A DNA stretch of 64,000 nt. Origin: Haemonchus contortus (taxonomy: Eukaryota; Nematoda; Chromadorea; Rhabditida; Trichostrongylidae). The stretch is taken from assembly GCA_000469685.2 (NCBI GenBank), contig LS997566.1, positions 23,830,432 through 23,894,431 of the forward strand, given 5' to 3'. The notes under the pieces were generated by a model. It saw nothing but the letters and a program-made list of their open reading frames with translations. It did no database searches and had not been told where the DNA came from. The position numbers and the translations under genes were made by a program. Positions 56,961 through 64,000 of this stretch are shown here, piece by piece; positions within the stretch are counted from its first letter, which is position 1; the number at the start of each line of letters is the position of its first letter.

Positions 56961-59639
56961 CCAAACGACATTGAGACCTCAGCTCAGTTCAAGTGTGGTC
57001 TTACATCCATTTGTGCCAGTGAGTAGACGTATCAGGACAGTGGGAATAGATGGAATCTACGAATACTACTCTGACAAGAAGTTCAGGTGAACACCCCAGT
57101 TACCCCACAGAAGTTGATATGATGTTGACGTGGATACAGTGGGAGTTCTTTGAGCAGCTCCAATCCCCCTGATAACATACATACTTGTTCCGCTAAAAAT
57201 GTGCCGAAATGAAAAAAATATTCTTGCAAGCGTATTGCAAGGCATTACATACTAGGGAGAGCTCGCAAAATCTTTATGTTCAGTTGCACTTATCACAAGT
57301 GTACTCGAAACCCAAAGGGTTCTGGAGAGAATATCGAGAGACTGAAATTCTTGGGAAAATTTGAATATTATGCATCAAAAAATAGCTTCTATTGTTTAGA
57401 GCTAGAACAAAAGCAAAAGAATCTGTTCATGAACAACAGTCAGAGTTTAGAGAATGAATTTTAGGTCCTCTTCTTAGGCTTAAGTGTATATTCGCTATCA
57501 GATGTTTTACCAACGCGGGTACCGAAGACACAGCCCCTGTTAGCTTGCTGGTTATTGTTCATGTAGTCAAGCAATTACCAGTTATATGCTGCGGGTTCAA
57601 GTTTTTGAACAGACCAAATAACAAAAGACAATTCTACTGGCACAAGCAGGAATCTTCAAAGAGAGGAAATTAGACCCCTCCCTTCAAAAGAAAATGGGCT
57701 CCGGAGGGAAGCTCAGCCAAAAAACATCGATGGTACTGCCTCATGGACACAAACTCTATTCAGTCAACAATCGACTGTGACTAACAATCGATTTGTTGGA
57801 CTGTTCCGCTCCATTAGCTCCATTGTAACGAAACTCGGAAATGAGGAATCCTAGCGCCGAGGTGTTAGCTATTATGGACAAGTTGGAATCGCAAACTTAA
57901 ATTGTAGTTTCAACTCAACAGTTTTGAAACATAGATATCAGCATAATTGAAATGATCCTGGTCGATTCAGTTCTCGGTAGAGTCAAGCCCAAATTTGGCT
58001 AAAAGCGAAGGTTCCTCCAAGATTTGAAGGCGAGTGATTCGAGCTCATTCCAGTTTTGAAAGAACCTTATTCCAAAAAAAAAGAGTATGGACTCATCAAT
58101 TTCCGACGTTGACGGACAGCAGCGGGAGTAATGTGCACGATTGAGCAGCTTGGCTGCTCTTGTTTTCGCTCCATTTCCTGGATCTGCCATTTTGAACTTA
58201 GCTTGACTGTGCTCATCTCCTCTCTGTGGAGAATGTTGAACAAGAACAATAACAGACTGAGTATACTACCAATGTATGTGAACCTAATTTTGAAGGGTAG
58301 TCAGTTGCCCCTAAGTGTTCACCAGTTGATTTGTGATAGAGGGAGTAGGTTGGCCCCTGCCACCGATTTCTCTGGACATCCTGGATCAGCAATTTCATGA
58401 TTTTTGAGACTCACAAACACATCCAAATCGGAGGTGTGCTTTATATAATCCGACATTACAACGTTCCATTTCCCATTTGAAATGAGTTTATGATGCTGCG
58501 ATATCGAAGTCTCTTTCTCCGATTTTCATGGCAAATGAAGCCAAATAATTCAAGAGGAATGAGTACTTCATGCTCAACGGGATTCCATCGAAGTTAAGTC
58601 CATCGATCCATTTCTCAAATAAATTGAAGGGTTCGAGCGAAATTGATAGCGGAGCACAGTTTGTGACGGATTGATCCGTAGCCGACCTTCAGTCGAAGGC
58701 AAATTATGAACTAGTACCAGGTAGCAAGCCAAGAAATGTATTGGCTGCTGCAACAGATGACCAATGCAAGAAAAGCTCCCCTTCCAGAGCATAAAACCAT
58801 TTCTAGAATTTGAGAGCATCAATTTAAGATTGTATCTGCTCGAGCTGTAGTGGTTGTTCTACTCAAAAGCTCGATATCAGCTGAAAAGGGCAGTCCAGCA
58901 TAAAGGAGTAATTAGCTAAAAATCCACTACACATGGCTTACCATCAGTGCAACCAAGCAAGAATGAAAAGAAAGAAATTCAGAAGATTAGCCAGTAAAGG
59001 ACAACGGCGTAAAAGGAGAAGGTGCTCAGAAATCCGAAATACATTTCAACGGAGGGATGAGAGTCTCAAGAAAGGAGCTCGGAACTCAGGGAAGCAACTA
59101 TATGCACTTATGACCATCAATCGTGATGCCTCGTATCAGCCTCGTAGAAGCCTGTACTGAGTAATCAGTGGACTGTAAAAGTAACCTAAAAGGTTTTCTT
59201 CCAATCATGGGTACCATTTCAATTCATTCATCGACATTCAATAGCGATAAATTGCAGCTATTGGTTAACGTTGCCCTTGATTGCGTTCGAGAATCTTTTC
59301 GGAAGAAAAAGCACGACGTCAAATACTGACATCACAAGAGGAGATGACGGTCAGATAACTTCTGGTAAGCTGCTTGCAACAGAATGTGCTCCAGAACCTG
59401 GGAACCTTCAGCTTTTCACCCTCAGCAGCAGATGCTTACGTAGTGTCCGAACTACTAGAGATTGCTAGAGTTGATGAGTCCAGGTTCTTCACCAGAAATC
59501 TTTCGAGGGCCAAAGGCAGCTCCGTGAAAATTTTACTCCCAACGCCTCGAACCAACTTGGAGCTCCACAATTTTAACTGTAGAGCCTTCTTCCTTCCTTA
59601 CTACGTTGGCCTTCCCCAGGCGTAATAAACTTGGTGAAG
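56961..59639. other. No gene recognised
   Basis: Only short frames. The minus frame 58574-58822 and plus frame 58933-59160 (very basic) have no domain I can name. Confidence 0.45.
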
Positions 59640-59715
59640 CTAACTAACTATAACTTATATTTATATAACTATATAACTAACTGTAACTGTATAACTTATA
59701 TTTATATCCCTGAAG
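59640..59715. repeat. AT-rich tandem repeat
   Basis: ATAACTTATATTTATAT occurs twice within a run of AACTATATAACTAACT-like units. Confidence 0.75.
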
Positions 59716-61143
59716 TCGTTAGCAGTACTTCCCTTCCCTGCTTTTGTGCACTTTAATTGGCTTGTAAAGAAAGAATTGCTGAGTTATAACGTGTTATTGT
59801 TTATTTCTCACGTCTACCTTATGTGGCGTATAAACAAATAAACAAATAAACTAGTAGTACTGTGAAAAAGAAAGAGTTGTTCAGAAATATGAATTATCAA
59901 GTATTTAGATTCGCTTAAGTAATAATGCCTAAACAACACGGAGAAAAGACAGCGTAGAAATGGTGGGGCGGACGTGAGCATCAGTGTCGACGAGCCCACC
60001 CAATTTGCTTTGAATTAGAGTGTGGCTTCATAATTAATCCCGCACACACGAATTAGAGCTTCCAGCCACGGTTTCTCATCATCTCAGACAAATACCTGCA
60101 GCAACAAGAAGATAGAAAAGAAAAATGAAAAAGAGAGTCTGGGTCTCGGGCTTTCCCCACTGACATTGGGGGGAGCGTCTTCATGCTCTAAGCTGATTCT
60201 TAACAGTCACGATCCACAAAAACTGTGTGAATTCGTTGATCAGGTTCGGCACGATCGACTAAGCTCGTCGACCACAGGATGCCTTCGGAGCTATCTCATT
60301 ACCTAGTATGCTTGTTGTCCTGGTAGGATTGATGGGGACCAACACGAAAGAGACCTGGCCTGAGATGAGGTCGCTGAGCGGATTCTGCAAAACAGAGTGT
60401 GTGGACTAGGTTTCACGGGAAACTTATGGCTGAATTTCTCTTGAATGGGAAGCATCCATTGTTTCCAAATTGCACCTTTCAGACAACAATTTGTGTACAT
60501 TCACATGAAAAGCTTTTTCGAAGGCAAAATGGACGAGCGCTTAACCCATTCTTCATTAACTCTTCAGAGCCTTGAATACGTCAGATTCCTGCAAAGATTT
60601 ATTCCCTAGTATGTGGCTCAAGCAGTAGACGTCAGAATCAACGTTACAGAGGAAATGAGCGTGTTCATAGAGAAACACCATGCAAACGAAACCAACCCGA
60701 AGATCATTAAAAGGAGAGCAGAGAGCAACCATTCAGATTGGTGGAGATGGAGTGGTGGATAAGCTTCCCACCTCAGCCGTGAAAAATCCGTAGGGGATTG
60801 AGCGAAAAGAGCAGAAATCAAATCAAAACGGCAGCAAAAGGCATCAGTTTTTATGCCCTCCTCGGGTTCTCCTTTTCCCTTAACTGCTGAAGGTTTCTAG
60901 TAGCATTTGTGCGCCCAACAAAAGAACCGAAACCAGACGTTGCCGGGTCAAAAGGGCTTGGTCGATGCGAAGATTTTATTGAAGGCATGCTGTCTCTCCG
61001 CAACGCAGATTCTGTACTTCATCATGCCATCTGGATGTTTTTTGAGGGTATCGCTAAAACGGATTCCCTCTTACTGAGGCTCTTCTTAGCATTAACAAAG
61101 TGGGATTCAATCAACTGCCCTAAGATGATTCATTTTTCTTTCC

Positions 61144-61193
61144 TCTTCCAAATGGGACATGTAGCTCTTTCGTCTTCCAAATGGGACATGTAG
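61144..61193 (+). repeat. Two copies of a 21-bp word
   Basis: TCTTCCAAATGGGACATGTA plus G occurs at 61144 and again at 61173, separated by eight bases. Both copies are exact. Confidence 0.9.
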
Positions 61194-61430
61194 CCAGGAA
61201 GGAGCGCACAAGTGCGATCGAAGGGGCAGCTCCAAACGAGTTGTATCCAGTGATAGAAGAATTGCTGCTGACGGAATATCTGAGATCCTTAATAACAAGC
61301 ATACGTTCGTTTGAGCACAGCCGTAAGATAAATTCCTTCATTGTGCCGATTGACAATTCAAAAGTCATGCTATTCGTTCGTGAGACTCGAAGCCAACGAT
61401 AGTTGTCGCCTCAGGGTTTAGACTAGGACG

Positions 61431-61735
61431 ACATATGGGATAAAGGATAAAGTCTTGGAGTGTCAATCAACCCCGTCCGAGTGATGCGCCCCGAACTCGA
61501 CTTCCATTCAGAATCGTAGTGGCGTAATGAGTACGTACATATGTGACCTATACAATGACTTGCGGTGGCCAGCCGATGTACAAGTTAGTACTTCTATTCT
61601 CACAGAATGATATGCTACCAATTAACCGATCCGACCAGGAGGAATGGAGCTTGGTTTTGGACCCGGCCGGGTGTCGAGCCCGTGACCGTGCGTGTGGGAT
61701 AGTGTGCCACTTGCCACTACACCACTTCGCCTAAG
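61431..61735 (-). repeat. tRNA-derived SINE, full-length copy
   Basis: The minus-strand head AGTGGTGTAGTGGCAAGTGG (A-box-like) ends near 61730. A B-box-like GGCTCGACACC (near 61670-61680) and the full family body follow, down to 61431. This is the longest copy in the window. Confidence 0.8.
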
Positions 61736-64000
61736 GCGATAGGACAGACAATTCGGGTGTTAGGATTGGTGACACCCTGGCGTCGAAGCCTTTTCCTAGG
61801 AAACCACAGCACTGCCCGTTCCCGGCACACAAAAGCTACCCCCCCCCCCCGGACCTCTACCACAAATTTCCTTGAGAAGAGCTTCCTGGATGAATTAGTC
61901 AACATTGTTCCACTGCTATTCTTTTATCGCCCGTAAACGAACCGTTTTTGGTTGTCCCTTTGCTTCTAGCTCCTTCTGGCGATATGAACCAGCGACTTCC
62001 TCGGATTTCTTCAGCCGTTTCTAGGAAAACCTCCTCTCGTTAGTGAATTTTTCCTCGGCGAACTATCACTTCAACAAAAACTCTTTGCATGTTCAATTCG
62101 AAGTGCAGGAGCTGATTAGGGCCTTTTCAGCTGGATGTGATGCGATTCAGTTTTGAGAACTCGAACTTTTTTATGCAAGGGCAAAATTTGTTTGCAAGTC
62201 TCGTTGGGTTTCCTACATGGGAGCCAATGCTTCAACGGAGTAATGACTAAAGTTGAAAGCGATTCTAACGAATCTCATTGAAAACTGTTTCTCAAAATAG
62301 TTTTGTTTCAAGCTTTCCTGGAATTCGGCAAATCCACCCAAGCCGACTCCCCTATTACATTTGTATTGTCAGCAAAACATTTTTGCTTGTAGATCTGTTT
62401 ACTTCGGTCAACTTGGCTTAAAATGAATTGTTGCAATGAAAGGTGGCTAGGGAATTAGAACAATAGGGAACTTCTTAAGGTGGAATTGAAACTTTTCAAC
62501 CATCACCACAGGAGTTAAAAAGTTGACATCAAAGAGAGAGAAAGCGAATGGTTTCAAAGTGAATGCAGAAATCCGCTATCATCAAAGCATTGCACATGGC
62601 TTGGCCTGATGGCACTTTTCCGAAAGTTACCCCAAATGTGATGATATGTGCCCATCATGTGCTACCAAACTGGGTCTATTGGCGTTGAATGTGCCATAAC
62701 TACGCTCAATTCAGGAATGAATTGCTAGAGGTTCTGCAAACTCCCCCACTGAGCAATTTCAGGATTTGGATTTTTGTGCTGAATTTGAGCATTCGTTGAG
62801 AGCTCTGCTGCACATATCCTCCAAATGAAATATATGAAGTTCGAGTGAGTGTATACAACAAATAAGATGGACCACGAAAAAGCTTATTAGTCGGAATAAG
62901 GGTTCATAGTTCGGGTTTCAGACGTTGCTGACGTGGGCACCAATGGGTAACGGAACTTCTCCCCGACTGCAGTATTCTCCCTTGTGGCGTGCGGCAAATA
63001 TTACTGCAATTACCGTACTCACCCCGCTTTCCTTGACTGGCTTGCTTTTTCATTGGATTTTATCGTTTTTTCTTCTGTTTCTTTTTAGTTTTCATGTTTA
63101 TTAAACTTGATTAATTAAAATGACTCCTCCTATATAAACGACGATCAAGACCGCATTGGAATCGAAAAGAGCGGCCAGCCAGTTCAAATAATTAAAGGAC
63201 TCCCTACCTCACAAATTGCGCGCTTCAATCTTCCATCGCAATCCTGCGATAGGCGGCGCGTGCGGCGTGTGCGACGCCGCGTTAGGGGAGAAGTTCCCGG
63301 ACCCGGGCACCAATTGAGGTGTGGATATATGTAAACCGAGCAGGACGCCGTCCTTGTATGACTTTACCTCTTCAACGGATTATTTGATCAATTTGACTGG
63401 GTAGCTGAAGGAATCAGGACCATGGAAGTGGGGAGAACAGTGTGGGAAGAGAAAATGATATCACTATGAGCCATTTTCGAGAATTATCCTTTGAAAAGTG
63501 CATGTAAAGGGGAGGTCAAAGGAAATCTTGGGACTCAGTGCTAGTGGTTACTATCAGTGACGAGAAGACGGAGCATGAATGCAAATGCACCAGATCTTGT
63601 GAAAGTTACTTTTACTGTTGATCCTCGTTATTGCCCGGGCAGAGCATGACGATAATGTGTTCATTGTTTGTGTTCAATTTGCTGCAGTTTTTTTCTAGCG
63701 AAAATTGGCGACCATAACTCATCTAAACGAAGCACATCATGCCAAAAGTGCGGTGACCAGCAGCTTTTAGCAGGATAGTGGCCTCAATTAAATTGCAAAT
63801 ATACAGTTTGCAAAGAGCAGTAAGGCCCCGATAAAGGTATTGGATAGGCTTAACAAATTCACTAAATTAACGGGCAAAAGGGCTGCTCAGAATGCTGCAG
63901 TGGGAAGATGAGTCGGAAGAGGTAAAGCAACAATTCAGCGAAATTTCAAAATGATAGCTGCCTTTCTTATCGTATTGGATAAAGATCCCGATAAATTGCA
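61736..64000. other. No gene recognised
   Basis: AT-rich intergenic sequence with a C-run (near 61840) and a GC-rich patch at 63250-63310 (GGCGGCGCGTGCGGCGTGTG). No frame, splice pair or repeat could be assigned. Confidence 0.45.

Overview
The window reads as nuclear DNA of a parasitic nematode, most likely a strongylid or hookworm. Genes are split by long introns with nematode-style acceptors (TTTCAG). The space between them is packed with decayed RTE-type and CR1-type LINEs, BEL/Pao, mariner, MITE and tRNA-derived SINE copies. The species guess rests on the RTE family and genome style and is an inference. Only four host-type genes have visible support: the 3' part of a cystathionine beta-synthase gene (1-2808, +), a small InaF-motif membrane protein (31188-32883, +), a rhodopsin-family GPCR in eight exons over 10 kb (50681-40315, -), and a possible small secreted protein inside a GPCR intron (47578-47135, -).

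The outstanding object is a 10.6-kb LTR retroelement at 5745-16385, read on the minus strand. Its two 420-bp LTRs differ at one base. It has a primer-binding site that fits the initiator tRNA-Met, a 12-base polypurine tract against the 3' LTR, and a 4-bp target duplication (GTAG). It sits inside an older RTE copy whose two halves rejoin across the duplication. ORF1 is one frame carrying a Gag with a CCHC knuckle, a membrane glycoprotein-like segment and an aspartic protease. The glycoprotein segment is exactly bounded by a phase-0 splice donor and a good acceptor, so splicing would give Gag-protease and retention would keep the glycoprotein. The second coding block is a short acidic leader ORF, one in-frame TAA, and a roughly 1,090-residue protein ending in an SF1 (Upf1-like) helicase. 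I see no reverse transcriptase, RNase H or integrase in the element. It looks like a recently mobile, trans-mobilised LTR element that carries a helicase and an envelope-like module in place of pol.

Layout: 1-2808 cystathionine beta-synthase exons, with a G-tract MITE relative in the first long intron; 2809-4804 no gene seen; 4805-17390 RTE copy interrupted by the LTR element; 17691-19560 two related repeats flanking a broken BEL/Pao gag; 20477-20891 MITE with 9-bp target duplication; 21330-28860 RTE copy apparently split by a CR1 copy; 29140-29618 degenerate tandem repeats; 31188-32883 InaF-like gene; 33952-34850 dead mariner; 37035-40050 SINE and RTE pieces, one folded back; 40315-50681 GPCR locus; 52134-52416 a second MITE-like inverted repeat; 53630-57000 SINE pieces and an inverted repeat with hammerhead-like cores; 57000-64000 mostly featureless apart from one full SINE and small repeats.
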